A stretch of DNA of 64,000 bases from Brenneria bubanii (GTDB taxonomy: Bacteria > Pseudomonadota > Gammaproteobacteria > Enterobacterales > Enterobacteriaceae), in the NCBI RefSeq assembly GCF_022378355.1, contig NZ_JAKMAJ010000005.1:62001-126000 (forward strand). The letters are read 5' to 3'. Positions 8,420-16,880 of the stretch are shown piece by piece (position 1 is the stretch's first letter; each line of letters opens with the position of its first letter). Below the pieces are notes generated by a model that saw only the letters and a list, made by a program, of their open reading frames with translations, ran no database searches and had not been told where the DNA came from. The position numbers and the translations under genes are program-made.

Positions 8420-9246
8420 CAGTTTTTCCAGGCCGCATCACGTTTCATCACCGGGAGACGATCCCGCGGATGTTTTAAAGAAGGAAGACATGCCAGCAAG
8501 CCCTGGGTATAGGGATGCTGAGCCTGCTGCAAATCACCGGCGGCCAGCATTTCGACAATCCGGCCGGCATACATCACCGCCACCCGATCGCAAAAGTGCG
8601 AAACCAGCGGCAGATCGTGACTGATTAAAATCAGCCCCATGCCCCGCTGCGACACCAGATCGTCAATCAGTTTCAGAATATCGGCCTGTACGGTGGCATC
8701 CAGCGCGCTAGTCGGTTCATCGGCGATCAGCAGCTCCGGATCGGGCGCCAGCATCATGGCGATCATCGCACGCTGCCCCATGCCGCCCGACACCTCGTGC
8801 GGATAACGCGCCGCGACCCGTTCCGGATCCCGGATACGCACCTGCTCCAGCAGCTCGATCGCCGCCGCCATCGCCGCGCGCTTGCTGCCGCCCTGATGTT
8901 CCCGCCAGGCTTCGGCAATCTGTTCGCCGATGGTCATGACCGGGTTCAGCGAGTATTTCGGATCCTGCAAAATAAACCCGACGCGTTTGCCCCGAATCTG
9001 ACGCATGGTTTTTTCATTGGCGCCGCGCAGATCGATGCCGTCAAAGCTGAGCTTATCCGCCTGAATCTGCGCATTACCCGGCAGTAGCTGCATCAGACTG
9101 CGGGCGGTCAGCGATTTGCCCGAACCGCTCTCGCCGACGATGGCGAACTTCTCTTTGCCAATACTCAGCGACACGCCGCGAACCGCCTCGGACTTTTCGG
9201 TCCGGGTGGTAAAGGTGATACGAAGATTTTCAATTTCCACCAGCAT
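8419..9246 (-). CDS. Peptide ABC transporter ATP-binding protein (DppD type)
   Basis: The second ATPase of the importer, 275 residues. Walker A is GESGSGKSL, the Q-loop region reads [14 protein letters not shown], the signature is [15 protein letters not shown] and Walker B is [12 protein letters not shown]. The SGGMGQR signature is the form typical of DppD/OppD subunits, while its partner carries SGGQRQR. The C-terminus keeps the short [13 protein letters not shown] motif typical of this family. It is directly abutted to the permease gene upstream (no spacer). Confidence 0.92.
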   Translation of the reverse strand: MLVEIENLRITFTTRTEKSEAVRGVSLSIGKEKFAIVGESGSGKSLTARSLMQLLPGNAQIQADKLSFDGIDLRGANEKTMRQIRGKRVGFILQDPKYSLNPVMTIGEQIAEAWREHQGGSKRAAMAAAIELLEQVRIRDPERVAARYPHEVSGGMGQRAMIAMMLAPDPELLIADEPTSALDATVQADILKLIDDLVSQRGMGLILISHDLPLVSHFCDRVAVMYAGRIVEMLAAGDLQQAQHPYTQGLLACLPSLKHPRDRLPVMKRDAAWKN

Positions 9247-10149
9247 TTAGCGCTCCTTTGGATCCAGTACGTCACGCAAACCGTCACCTAAAAAGTTAAA
9301 CGCCAGCGAAGTCAGGAAGATGGCCACGCAGGGCATCAATGGCACCCACCATTCGGTAAACAGGAAACGCCGCGCGGTGGCGATCATCGTTCCCCACTCC
9401 GGCGATGGCGGCTGCGCCCCCATACCCAGAAAGCCAAGACTGGCCGCGGTAATAATGATCGAGCTCATATCCAGCGTGATACGCACAATCAGGCTGGGTA
9501 TGCACAGCGGCATGATATGGCGCAGAATAATGCGCATCGGCGTCGCCCCAGTGAGGCGATTGGCGGCAATGAAGTCGCTGTGGCGAAACTGCATGGTTTC
9601 CGCGCGCGCCAGCCGGGCATACGGCGGCCAGGCGGTGAGCGCAATCGCCAGAATGGCGCTCTCCACACCGGGCTTTAACGCCGCTACAAACGCCAATGCC
9701 AGGATCAAGCGCGGGAACGACAGAAAAATATCCGTCACGCGCATCAGCGCTTTATCCAGCAACCCGCCGGCATACCCGGCAACGCAGCCTACCAGCAGGC
9801 CAATCGGCGCGGTGAGCGCCACAACGGCGATCACCATGCCCAGGGTGGTACGGCCGCCGTAAAGGATACGGGTATAAATGTCGCGCCCCAGTTCGTCCGT
9901 GCCTAACCAGTGCCTGGCGGAAGGCGCCGCCAGTCGGTTAGCCAGGTCCTGAAAACCAGGATCGAAAGAGGTTAATAATGGGGCCGCCAGCGACAACACC
10001 AGCACGGACAGAATAATGACCAGCCCGATCATCGCCATTGGATTGGCCCGTAACCCCAGCCACAGCCGGTAACGCCGGCCCCATACTGCCTGACGGCGTG
10101 TTACGGGCGTTTCGTCGAGCAACCAGGCTCGTGAGACAGGAAAAATCAT
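9247..10149 (-). CDS. Peptide ABC transporter permease (DppC type)
   Basis: Inner-membrane permease of 300 residues using the ATG at 10149, which overlaps the preceding permease stop as ATGA; a longer frame reaches 10191 but would overlap the upstream gene by 46 bp. It has the N-terminal OppC-like segment (RANPMAMIGLVIILSVLVLS), the HWLGTDELGRDIYTRILYG motif (~75-95) that marks DppC/OppC proteins, an EAA-type loop near FIAANRLTGATPMRIILRH, and the usual C-terminus FNFLGDGLRDVLDPKER. It pairs with the DppB-type protein. Confidence 0.92.
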   Translation of the reverse strand: MIFPVSRAWLLDETPVTRRQAVWGRRYRLWLGLRANPMAMIGLVIILSVLVLSLAAPLLTSFDPGFQDLANRLAAPSARHWLGTDELGRDIYTRILYGGRTTLGMVIAVVALTAPIGLLVGCVAGYAGGLLDKALMRVTDIFLSFPRLILALAFVAALKPGVESAILAIALTAWPPYARLARAETMQFRHSDFIAANRLTGATPMRIILRHIMPLCIPSLIVRITLDMSSIIITAASLGFLGMGAQPPSPEWGTMIATARRFLFTEWWVPLMPCVAIFLTSLAFNFLGDGLRDVLDPKER

Positions 10150-11156
10150 TTTACTCGGGGATCCCAAAGTCGATAGAGAATATCGGCACACAGATTCAGC
10201 AGAACGTACATCGTGCCGACTAATAGCGTGGAGCCAACCACCGGATTCATATCGGCATTCATCAGCGCCGTGGTGAGGTATTGCCCCAGACCCGGCCAGG
10301 AGAAGACGTTCTCCGTCACGACCGCGCCTTCAAGCAGACCGGCATAGGTCAGCGCCAACACCGTGACCAACTGCACCGCCACCGTCGGGAAGGCGTGACG
10401 CCAGATCACCCGGCGAGACGACAACCCTTTAGCCCGCGCGGTAATGACGAACTCGCCGCTCAGCGCATTGAGCATAAAGGTGCGCGTCATCCTTGTGATG
10501 TAGGCCATACTGAAGTACGCCAGTATCAGCACCGGCTGCGCCATATGGGCGACGGCGTCCTTGAAGGCGTCGTAATCGCCGGCCAACAGCGAATCCACCG
10601 TCAGCAGCCCGGTGACCTGCGGCACCATGTCCTGAAAGATGATGTCCTGACGGCCCGGGCCCGGCGCGATACCCAGCACCGCATAGAAAATCAGCAGGCT
10701 AAGCAACGCCAGCACGAATACCGGCAGAGAGTGCCCGGCCAGACAGACCACTCGGATGGTTTGATCGACCCAGGAACCCTGGCGCACCGCGGCCCATACC
10801 CCCAACGGAATACCGACCAGCGCGGCGATAATAATCGCCGCGGTCGCCAGTTCCAGCGTGGCGGGGAAAAAGCGCGCGATATCGGTAATAACCGGATTAG
10901 AGGTCAGCACGGAATTGCCCAGGTCGCCTTGCAGCAGTTGATGCAGATAATGGGCAAACTGCACCCATAACGGCTGGTCCAGCCCCATTTCCTGACGTAC
11001 GCGCGCCACCACCGATTCCGGCGCGTTATCTCCGACCACCGCCAACACCGGATCGGTCGGCATAACCCGGCCGATAAAAAATGTCAGCACCGATAAACCG
11101 AATAACGTCAGTAGCAGGCTCCCCAGCGTGCCGAGAACACGTTTTAACACCGGCAT
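10146..11156 (-). CDS. Peptide ABC transporter permease (DppB type)
   Basis: A 336-residue inner-membrane permease. Family features are the first membrane span followed by RVMPTDPVLAVVGDNAP, the QEMGLDQPLWVQFAHYL segment (~57-73), the EAA loop EFVITARAKGLSSRRVIWRH (~242) and the end ILYRLWDPRVK. A roughly 45-residue hydrophilic insertion (LGIAPGPGRQDIIFQD...DAFKDAV, ~165-210) sits where DppB proteins have a periplasmic loop. The start overlaps the binding-protein stop by one base (TAATG). Confidence 0.93.
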   Translation of the reverse strand: MPVLKRVLGTLGSLLLTLFGLSVLTFFIGRVMPTDPVLAVVGDNAPESVVARVRQEMGLDQPLWVQFAHYLHQLLQGDLGNSVLTSNPVITDIARFFPATLELATAAIIIAALVGIPLGVWAAVRQGSWVDQTIRVVCLAGHSLPVFVLALLSLLIFYAVLGIAPGPGRQDIIFQDMVPQVTGLLTVDSLLAGDYDAFKDAVAHMAQPVLILAYFSMAYITRMTRTFMLNALSGEFVITARAKGLSSRRVIWRHAFPTVAVQLVTVLALTYAGLLEGAVVTENVFSWPGLGQYLTTALMNADMNPVVGSTLLVGTMYVLLNLCADILYRLWDPRVK

Positions 11157-12751
11157 TACGCTTTTTTCACCTTATCGTAGTCACTATCGCGCAGCACCGT
11201 CATATTGACGCCGCTGATATTCTTACGACAGGCAATGGGCAGCGTACTCTGCATCATCGGAATAAACGGGCTCTGTTCCCGGTGTTCACGCTGGATGGTT
11301 TCATACAGCGCAATACGCTTATTCGCATCGCTTTCGTGCAGCGCCTGCTCGGTCAGGGTGTTGAATTTCTCGTCAGACCAGCCGCAGCGCCATGCCAACG
11401 TGCGGTTACGGGCGTTTTCGCCGTTATCGGTGTTCACGCAGAATGTTTCGGTATTCGAGTTGGGATCGAAATAGTCCGCGCCCCAGGCGGTAACCGCCAA
11501 CTGATGCTGCCGCGCGCGCATTTTGGTCAATACCTGGCGGTTTTCCGACGAGATCAGCCTGACCTTAATGCCGATGGCGCCCAGTTGCGTCTGGAGCGCC
11601 TGAGCGATATCGGGATAAGGCTGCGCGGAGTAGTGATCGAGGGTGATTTCGAAACCGTCCGGATAACCGGCTTCGGCCAGCAGGGCTTTCGCTTTGGCGA
11701 TATCCTGATGGAATGGGGTATCGTCCAGCGCCGCCGGGAAACCGCCGGGCAGAAAGCTTTGGTGCACCCGGTGAGTCAGCGGAATGATATTTTTCTGGAT
11801 ACCCTCATAATCCACCGCCCACTTCAGCGCCTGCCAGACCTGCGGCTTTTTCAGCAATTCATGCGTCGTGTTGCAAGACAGCAGCATAAGGGTGGAAACA
11901 TCCTTGCGCAGCACATGGTAATTTTCGTCATTTAAAATCGGACGCAGCTGTTCGCTGGTCAGGTCGCGGGCGATATCCACATCCCCTTTCTGCAGCATCA
12001 GCAGCTGGGCGGACGGATCGACAATATGCTTCATGATGATGCGCTGAATCTTATTGTCGGTCGGATAATGGGGGTTTTTCTCCAGAATCACGCTCTCGCT
12101 GGCCTTCCAGGCGCGCAGCGTAAAAGGACCCGACCCGGCGCTGTGCTGTTTCACCCAGGCATTGCCCAGATCGCTCCCCTGCTGATTGGCCAGCGCCGCT
12201 TTTTTCTGCACCACGCTACCCACCGGCGCCGACAGGCAGTACAGCAGAAAGCTTTCCGCCGCGGGCTGATCGAGATTAATCACCAGCGTATGCGCATCCG
12301 GCGCGGTTACGTGTTGTTCAACGTTGTCTTTGGTAAAACCGAACTGGTTAATGATAAACGCCGGACTTTTATCCAGTTTGACCGCGCGCTGCAATGAAAA
12401 CGCCGCATCGTCCGCCGTTACCGCGCTGCCGTCGGCAAATTTGGCGTTGGGGTTGATATGGAAAGTAAAGGTTTTGCCGCCGTTGCTGACTTCCCAACTG
12501 GACGCCAGCTCGCCCTTGACTTCACGGGGTTTCTCCGGGTTCGGCATCACCAGACGCTGATAGAGGTTACCGGCGATTTCAGAACCGATAGCTTCGAAAC
12601 TCTCATGCGGATCAAGGCTGGTCATATTGTCGAGCTGCATCGCCATCACTAGCATGGTGGGCGGGGTAGCGGCAAAGGCGGAGTGAAGATTCAGATAGGA
12701 AAGAAACGGTACGGCGCCGCACCCGGCAAGAAAATGTCTCCTGGTAATCAT
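11156..12751 (-). CDS. Peptide ABC transporter substrate-binding protein, Tat-like leader
   Basis: Family 5 extracellular solute-binding protein (DppA/OppA type), 531 residues, periplasmic. It begins MITRRHFLAGCGAVPFLSYL. The RRHFL motif followed by a moderately hydrophobic stretch and AFA cleavage box resembles a twin-arginine signal, unusual but known for some members of this family. Family landmarks are LDPHESFEAIGSEIAGNLYQ (~47), GKTFTFHINPNAKFADGS (~97) and GSGPFTLRAWKASESV (~206). It is the first gene of the operon and is transcribed divergently from the M19 dipeptidase gene. Confidence 0.92.
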   Translation of the reverse strand: MITRRHFLAGCGAVPFLSYLNLHSAFAATPPTMLVMAMQLDNMTSLDPHESFEAIGSEIAGNLYQRLVMPNPEKPREVKGELASSWEVSNGGKTFTFHINPNAKFADGSAVTADDAAFSLQRAVKLDKSPAFIINQFGFTKDNVEQHVTAPDAHTLVINLDQPAAESFLLYCLSAPVGSVVQKKAALANQQGSDLGNAWVKQHSAGSGPFTLRAWKASESVILEKNPHYPTDNKIQRIIMKHIVDPSAQLLMLQKGDVDIARDLTSEQLRPILNDENYHVLRKDVSTLMLLSCNTTHELLKKPQVWQALKWAVDYEGIQKNIIPLTHRVHQSFLPGGFPAALDDTPFHQDIAKAKALLAEAGYPDGFEITLDHYSAQPYPDIAQALQTQLGAIGIKVRLISSENRQVLTKMRARQHQLAVTAWGADYFDPNSNTETFCVNTDNGENARNRTLAWRCGWSDEKFNTLTEQALHESDANKRIALYETIQREHREQSPFIPMMQSTLPIACRKNISGVNMTVLRDSDYDKVKKA

Positions 12752-12809
12752 AAATACCTCAACACGTTGATATTAAATAGTTTTTTTGAATTTAATTACA
12801 GATTTTGTC

Positions 12810-12840
12810 TTGACATCGACAAAGCAGGTTGGCTTAAAAT
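12810..12840 (+). promoter_or_regulatory. Putative promoter for the M19/LysR side
   Basis: TTGACA (12810-12815) is a perfect -35 hexamer and TTAAAA/TAAAAT (12834-12840) a -10-like hexamer at 18-19 bp spacing, reading toward the M19 dipeptidase gene about 115 bp downstream. Consensus match only. Confidence 0.45.
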
Positions 12841-12846
12841 GAATGT

Positions 12847-12906
12847 ACTAAGGGATGGTTTTTTCCTTAGTGGCGGTTTGTTCATTTTTGGTGCAAAGCA
12901 CCAAAA
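12847..12906. promoter_or_regulatory. Two inverted repeats in the divergent control region
   Basis: ACTAAGG (12847-12853) pairs with CCTTAGT (12865-12871), and TTTTGGTGC (12886-12894) pairs perfectly with GCACCAAAA (12898-12906) across AAA. They lie downstream of the putative -10, between the divergently transcribed binding-protein and M19 genes. The second repeat, with 9-bp arms and a T-N-A-like centre, is a reasonable operator candidate for the LysR-type protein encoded at 14187, but binding is not shown. Confidence 0.4.
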
Positions 12907-12958
12907 TAGAGCAAGCTAACGCACCATTGCATCGCATCCAGAGCCGGTACTTGTGACT

Positions 12959-14035
12959 ATGTCAGACAATCAGTTTCCCATCATTGAACAAATCCCTGTC
13001 TTCGACGGACATAACGACGTACTCCTGCGTCTTTGGTCTTCTCACCGGGATAATCCCGTAGAAGCCTTTCTAAACGGACCGGCCGCCGGGCAGATCGATC
13101 TGCCTCGTATCCGGCAAGGCCGCTTTGCCGGCGGTTTGTTCGCCGCTTATGTTCCCTCACCCAAAGCACCAGCAAAATCCGTACCAGAAAATTCAGGCCT
13201 CTTTGTCCCCCATGCCACGCCGACGCAGGAAAACGCCAGAGACGTCACGTTTTCGCTGATTTCCACCCTGCTTCGCATTGAGGCGGCGTCCAACGGGCAA
13301 GCCAAAATCTGCCGCAGCGCGGCCGACATCCGCCAGTGCATGGCGAAAGGCGTGCTGGCGATGGTCATGCATATTGAAGGGGCCGAAGCGATCGATCCCG
13401 ATCTGGAACTGCTGGATATCCTGCACGCGGCCGGATTACGCTCGCTGGGGCCGCTATGGAGCCGGCCGAATATTTTTGGTCAGGGGGTTCCGTTCCGCTT
13501 TCCTTCCTCTCCTGATACCGGAGAGGGATTGACGGAAGCCGGTAAGCGCCTGGTACGGGCCTGTAATGCCAAACGCATTATGGTGGATCTGGCGCATATG
13601 GACGAAAAAGGCTTCTGGCAAACCGCCGGCATCACTGACGCGCCGCTGGTCGCCAGCCACTCCAATGCGCACGCGCTTTGCGCCCAGTCTCGAAATCTGA
13701 CGGACAAACAGCTGGCCGCCATTCGGGAAAGCCAGGGGTTCGTCGGCGTAAATTTCGGCACCATGTTCCTGCGTGAAGATGGGAAAAAAGATCCCGAAGC
13801 GACGGTCGGCGAAATCGTCCGCCATGTTGATTACCTGCTGACAAAACTGGGTGAAGACGGCGTCGGTCTGGGTTCAGACTTCGACGGCACCACCGTGCCG
13901 CCGGATCTGGTTGACGTCGCCGGTCTGCCGATATTGGTCAAGGCCCTGGCGAAACAGGGCTACGATCGGCCTTTACTGGAGAAGATTTGCTACGGTAACT
14001 GGCTGCGCGTACTGGAAGCCACCTGGGGCGCGTAA
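12959..14035 (+). CDS. Membrane dipeptidase family protein (M19, renal dipeptidase type)
   Basis: Binuclear-zinc dipeptidase of family M19, whose members hydrolyse dipeptides including those with a C-terminal D-residue. The 358-residue product shows the DGHNDVLLRL motif (HxD metal ligands, ~20), HIEGAEAID (bridging Glu, ~140), ASHSNAHAL (metal His, ~230) and GLGSDFDGT (Asp, ~305). No signal peptide is seen, so cytoplasmic action on imported peptides is likely. An in-frame GTG lies six bases upstream of the ATG used here. It is divergent from the ABC operon and followed by the LysR gene. Confidence 0.9.
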   Translation: MSDNQFPIIEQIPVFDGHNDVLLRLWSSHRDNPVEAFLNGPAAGQIDLPRIRQGRFAGGLFAAYVPSPKAPAKSVPENSGLFVPHATPTQENARDVTFSLISTLLRIEAASNGQAKICRSAADIRQCMAKGVLAMVMHIEGAEAIDPDLELLDILHAAGLRSLGPLWSRPNIFGQGVPFRFPSSPDTGEGLTEAGKRLVRACNAKRIMVDLAHMDEKGFWQTAGITDAPLVASHSNAHALCAQSRNLTDKQLAAIRESQGFVGVNFGTMFLREDGKKDPEATVGEIVRHVDYLLTKLGEDGVGLGSDFDGTTVPPDLVDVAGLPILVKALAKQGYDRPLLEKICYGNWLRVLEATWGA

Positions 14036-14088
14036 TGTAAACGCGGGCACGCGGACAAGGGAGCACCAGCCGTTGCTGTATGGCGTGG

Positions 14089-14130
14089 ATATTGCATATT
14101 GCATATTGCATATTGCATATTGCATATTGC
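14089..14130. repeat. Six tandem copies of the heptamer ATATTGC
   Basis: A perfect 6 x 7-bp array lies in the 151-bp gap between the M19 stop and the LysR start. The unit length is not a multiple of three, so slippage changes spacing by 7 bp. It is the kind of simple-sequence tract that can vary in copy number by replication slippage. Confidence 0.9.
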
Positions 14131-14186
14131 AGATAGCGTTGTGCCTCAGGGTACAACCACCACCAAAGATACACGGGCGTGCTCCC

Positions 14187-15095
14187 ATGCGTTTACGACA
14201 TATCGAAATTTTTCAAGCCATTGTGCAGGCCGGCACCATCAGCGGCGCCGCCCGTTTGCTTAACGTCTCCCAACCCAACGTCAGCCGGGTGCTTAACCAC
14301 GCGGAGCAACAGCTTGGTTTCGCCCTGTTTGAGCGACATACACAAGGCATGATTGCCACGGAAGAAGGCCGTAGCCTGATCCCCAAAGTGCAGGAGCTTT
14401 ACCAACAGCTACAACACATCAGCGCATTGACCGAGCAGATTAAAATCGGTAAAGAACGGTCCGTTCGTCTGGGTGCCGCTCATGCGTTCGGCCAGATGAT
14501 TGTGGCGCCGGCGTTGGTGGAATTTCATAAGCAGGAAACGCTGGTCAACGTGGAGCTGGTAACTGAACATTTCAGCACCCTTTGTCTGAATATTTTGCAA
14601 AACCAGCTCGATTTCGCCCTGGTGTTCGGACAGCAGGTGGATACGGCATTGTTGGCGGAACCGCTGTTTCAGTCGTCCATGGTGGCGCTGCTGCCTAAAG
14701 ACAGCCCGGTGGACGGGCCGGTATCGCTCGGCTGGTTATGTGCAAATAACCTGTTGATGATGCAGCACCAGGATCCGCTCGGACAGGTGTTGCATCGCGC
14801 ATTACACGACAGGGATCTGAAGCCGGCGGCCTCGCTGTACATCAAAACCTACTCGATCATTGCGGATATGGTGCTGGCCGGCGGCGGCGTCGGGGTCGTC
14901 GATCTCTTTACCGCCTGCCGCTATGCCGGCCTGCTCAAAATCGTGCCGATCGATCAGCCGCTACCGTTCGAAGTCACGCTGATTAGCCGCCGGGATAACC
15001 CGCAGTCGCGGGCGACATTGCAGTTGAAACAGATGATGAAGAATAAATGCCGGGAGATCGCCAGACAAAATGAAGCGCTGCTGCATGGCGTATAG
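14187..15095 (+). CDS. LysR-type transcriptional regulator
   Basis: A 302-residue regulator starting MRLRHIEIFQAIVQAG. The winged helix-turn-helix occupies residues 1-60 (GTISGAARLLNVSQPNVSRV) and the effector-binding domain about 90-300. It is co-directional with the M19 gene and 150 bp from it, so it most likely controls the peptide island; the ligand is unknown. The same frame stays open upstream through the heptamer array into the M19 coding region, but the conserved LysR N-terminus and the following HTH argue for the ATG at 14187. The SD sequence is weak. Confidence 0.88.
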   Translation: MRLRHIEIFQAIVQAGTISGAARLLNVSQPNVSRVLNHAEQQLGFALFERHTQGMIATEEGRSLIPKVQELYQQLQHISALTEQIKIGKERSVRLGAAHAFGQMIVAPALVEFHKQETLVNVELVTEHFSTLCLNILQNQLDFALVFGQQVDTALLAEPLFQSSMVALLPKDSPVDGPVSLGWLCANNLLMMQHQDPLGQVLHRALHDRDLKPAASLYIKTYSIIADMVLAGGGVGVVDLFTACRYAGLLKIVPIDQPLPFEVTLISRRDNPQSRATLQLKQMMKNKCREIARQNEALLHGV

Positions 15096-15169
15096 CGCAA
15101 CCGCGCCCCACCAACGGGCCGCCTGACCGCCCGTCCGTCGATTTTGTTCTACCCTGCCCTGGAACAGGT

Positions 15170-15175
15170 TATAAT
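15170..15175 (+). promoter_or_regulatory. Probable yicC -10 element
   Basis: A perfect TATAAT lies 33 bp upstream of the yicC start. No good -35 hexamer is evident at 17 bp. Confidence 0.45.
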
Positions 15176-15207
15176 CCCTTCATCATTTACTCTACAGGTA
15201 TGCACCA

Positions 15208-16071
15208 ATGATTCGCAGTATGACCGCTTATGCCCGACGAGAAATCAAGGGCGACTGGGGAAGCGCAGCCTGGGAACTGCGTTCCGTCAACCAACGCTAT
15301 CTGGAAACCTACATCCGTTTGCCAGAACAGTTCCGCAGCCTGGAGCCTGTTATCCGCGATCGCATCCGCGCCCGTCTGACCCGCGGTAAAATTGAATGCA
15401 ACCTGCGTTTTGACCTCGATCCGCGGGCGCAAAGCTCACTGATCCTGAATGAAAATCTGGCTAAACAACTGGTTAACGCCGCCAACTGGGTAAAAATGCA
15501 GAGCGACGAAGGGGAAATCAACCCGGTCGATATTTTGCGCTGGCCGGGCGTCATGGCGGCGGAAGAACAGGATCTGGACGCCATCAGCGCCGAGTTGCTA
15601 CAGGCGTTAGATGGCACGCTGGATGACTTTATTAGCGCGCGGGAAAGCGAAGGCAAGGCGTTAAAAGCGCTGATTGAGCAGCGTCTGGCCGGCGTTAGCG
15701 CCGAAGTCGCCAAGGTCCGCGCGCAGATGCCGAATATTCTGCAATGGCAACGCGAGCGGCTACTCAACAAATTGGAAGATGCGCAGGTTCAGTTGGAAAA
15801 TAACCGACTGGAGCAGGAGTTGGTGATCATGGCTCAACGCATCGACGTTGCGGAAGAGCTCGACCGCCTTGAAGCGCACGTCGCGGAAACCTATAAGATC
15901 CTGAAGAAGGAAGAGGCCGTAGGCCGCCGTCTGGACTTTATGATGCAAGAGTTCAATCGCGAATCGAATACGTTGGCATCCAAATCCATCAACGCCGACG
16001 TCACCGCTTCCGCCATTGAACTGAAAGTGCTTATCGAACAGATGCGGGAACAGATCCAAAATATCGAATAA
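15208..16071 (+). CDS. yicC: YicC family endoribonuclease
   Basis: Highly conserved 287-residue protein beginning MIRSMTAYARREIKGDWGSA. YicC proteins have been described as endoribonucleases, and in E. coli YicC affects turnover of the sRNA RyhB. The C-terminus (GRRLDFMMQEFNRESNTLAS, ~245-264, then the IELKVLIEQMREQIQNIE end) is the most conserved part and is encoded by DNA that also serves as an integration target. The gene is intact, and the repeat copies downstream restore or duplicate only its last codons. Its normal divergent neighbour rph lies 14 kb to the left. Confidence 0.97.
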   Translation: MIRSMTAYARREIKGDWGSAAWELRSVNQRYLETYIRLPEQFRSLEPVIRDRIRARLTRGKIECNLRFDLDPRAQSSLILNENLAKQLVNAANWVKMQSDEGEINPVDILRWPGVMAAEEQDLDAISAELLQALDGTLDDFISARESEGKALKALIEQRLAGVSAEVAKVRAQMPNILQWQRERLLNKLEDAQVQLENNRLEQELVIMAQRIDVAEELDRLEAHVAETYKILKKEEAVGRRLDFMMQEFNRESNTLASKSINADVTASAIELKVLIEQMREQIQNIE

Positions 16072-16137
16072 TTTCCACCCTGCTCCACCAACTGCCACAA
16101 CGCCCTGTTTTCAGGGCGTTTTTGTTGCCATCAACGT
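16051..16137 (+). repeat. Integration-site repeat copy 1 (yicC 3' end)
   Basis: The last codons of yicC, its terminator and following bases (cagatccaaaatatcgaata ... gccatcaacgt). Related copies at 17129-17215 and 20037-20110 share this arrangement in the same orientation. Elements that integrate by tyrosine recombinase at the 3' end of yicC are known in Vibrio and other gamma-proteobacteria, so this is best read as the att core at the chromosomal side. Confidence 0.85.
16096..16126 (+). terminator. yicC rho-independent terminator
   Basis: Hairpin aacgccctg-tttt-cagggcgtt followed by TTTTGTT. It is part of the duplicated att repeat, so similar terminators recur at 17177-17202 and 20071-20098. 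Confidence 0.85.
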
Positions 16138-16337
16138 AGATTTGTCACTGATAGCTCTACAGGCTATTAGCTGTATGGTCCACTTCTCGCTGTGAGCGAG
16201 CGGATGTTACGACTTTCAAAGCGATGAGATCCACGAAAGATTACTGTAATTATATTAAGTTAATCAATTCAAAACATGAAAGCTCTAAATATGAGACGAT
16301 AGCAGGAACCCATGAGTAGATAAGGAAGTTAAAACAC

Positions 16338-16880
16338 ATGAGCAGGCGTTTAAGCAGAGATTACCGCACAAAAATCAGAAATATACCCCGCCGAATAAAA
16401 GCACTTAACCGTTGGGCTGAAACCTTTCATACTCCTAGCCGCGCTATTTTTTCAGAAGACCAACACTACTGGAACTACAAGATACCTATAGATATCAATC
16501 TTGTTGAAGGAAAGCATAGTATGCAGAAAACTAAGGCTGACTGTGCTCAAGTCTTAATCAATGCATGTTCTAATTTATTGCTCGCAACATCAGATTGGGA
16601 TTACTGCCCTCGAATTACAGCTGTAATCTGCCTCCCGGACATGTTTACCAGCGAGGTATGTTTGTACCGCTCGGAGGAATATTTTCAGGGTTTCATTTCA
16701 GAAGGTAGATCTGAAAATAGTTCATCGACACTCCTTAGAGAACGTAGCCTTGCTAAGGAATGGGGGCTTATTCTTCCAAGAGGTGTACAGGAATTGGGTA
16801 TTGCACTTGAATACCATAGCGGTGACGATCCAGATGAGAGGTTTACAGGCGAGCGTTGGTATTATGGCCAATTACAGTGA
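16338..16880 (+). CDS. DUF3916-like protein, function unknown
   Basis: A 180-residue protein after a good SD (AAGGAAG). The central segments HYWNYKIPIDINLVEGKHS (~50), CAQVLINACSNLL (~70) and ITAVICLPDMFTSEVCLYRS (~95) and the closing GERWYYG are what I recall of the DUF3916 family, which has no established function and is often found near toxin loci. It is the only gene in the cassette between att copies 1 and 2. The base composition is AT-richer than yicC, in line with acquisition. An immunity role is a guess from context. Confidence 0.68.
   Translation: MSRRLSRDYRTKIRNIPRRIKALNRWAETFHTPSRAIFSEDQHYWNYKIPIDINLVEGKHSMQKTKADCAQVLINACSNLLLATSDWDYCPRITAVICLPDMFTSEVCLYRSEEYFQGFISEGRSENSSSTLLRERSLAKEWGLILPRGVQELGIALEYHSGDDPDERFTGERWYYGQLQ

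Noticed and set aside
14089-14130. Heptamer array considered as a CRISPR array
   Set aside because: The unit is only 7 bp and contiguous, with no spacers and no cas genes in the window.
13851-14186. N-terminal extension of the LysR regulator (414-codon frame)
   Set aside because: The frame overlaps the M19 gene out of phase and passes through the simple repeat; LysR proteins begin at the residues encoded from 14187.
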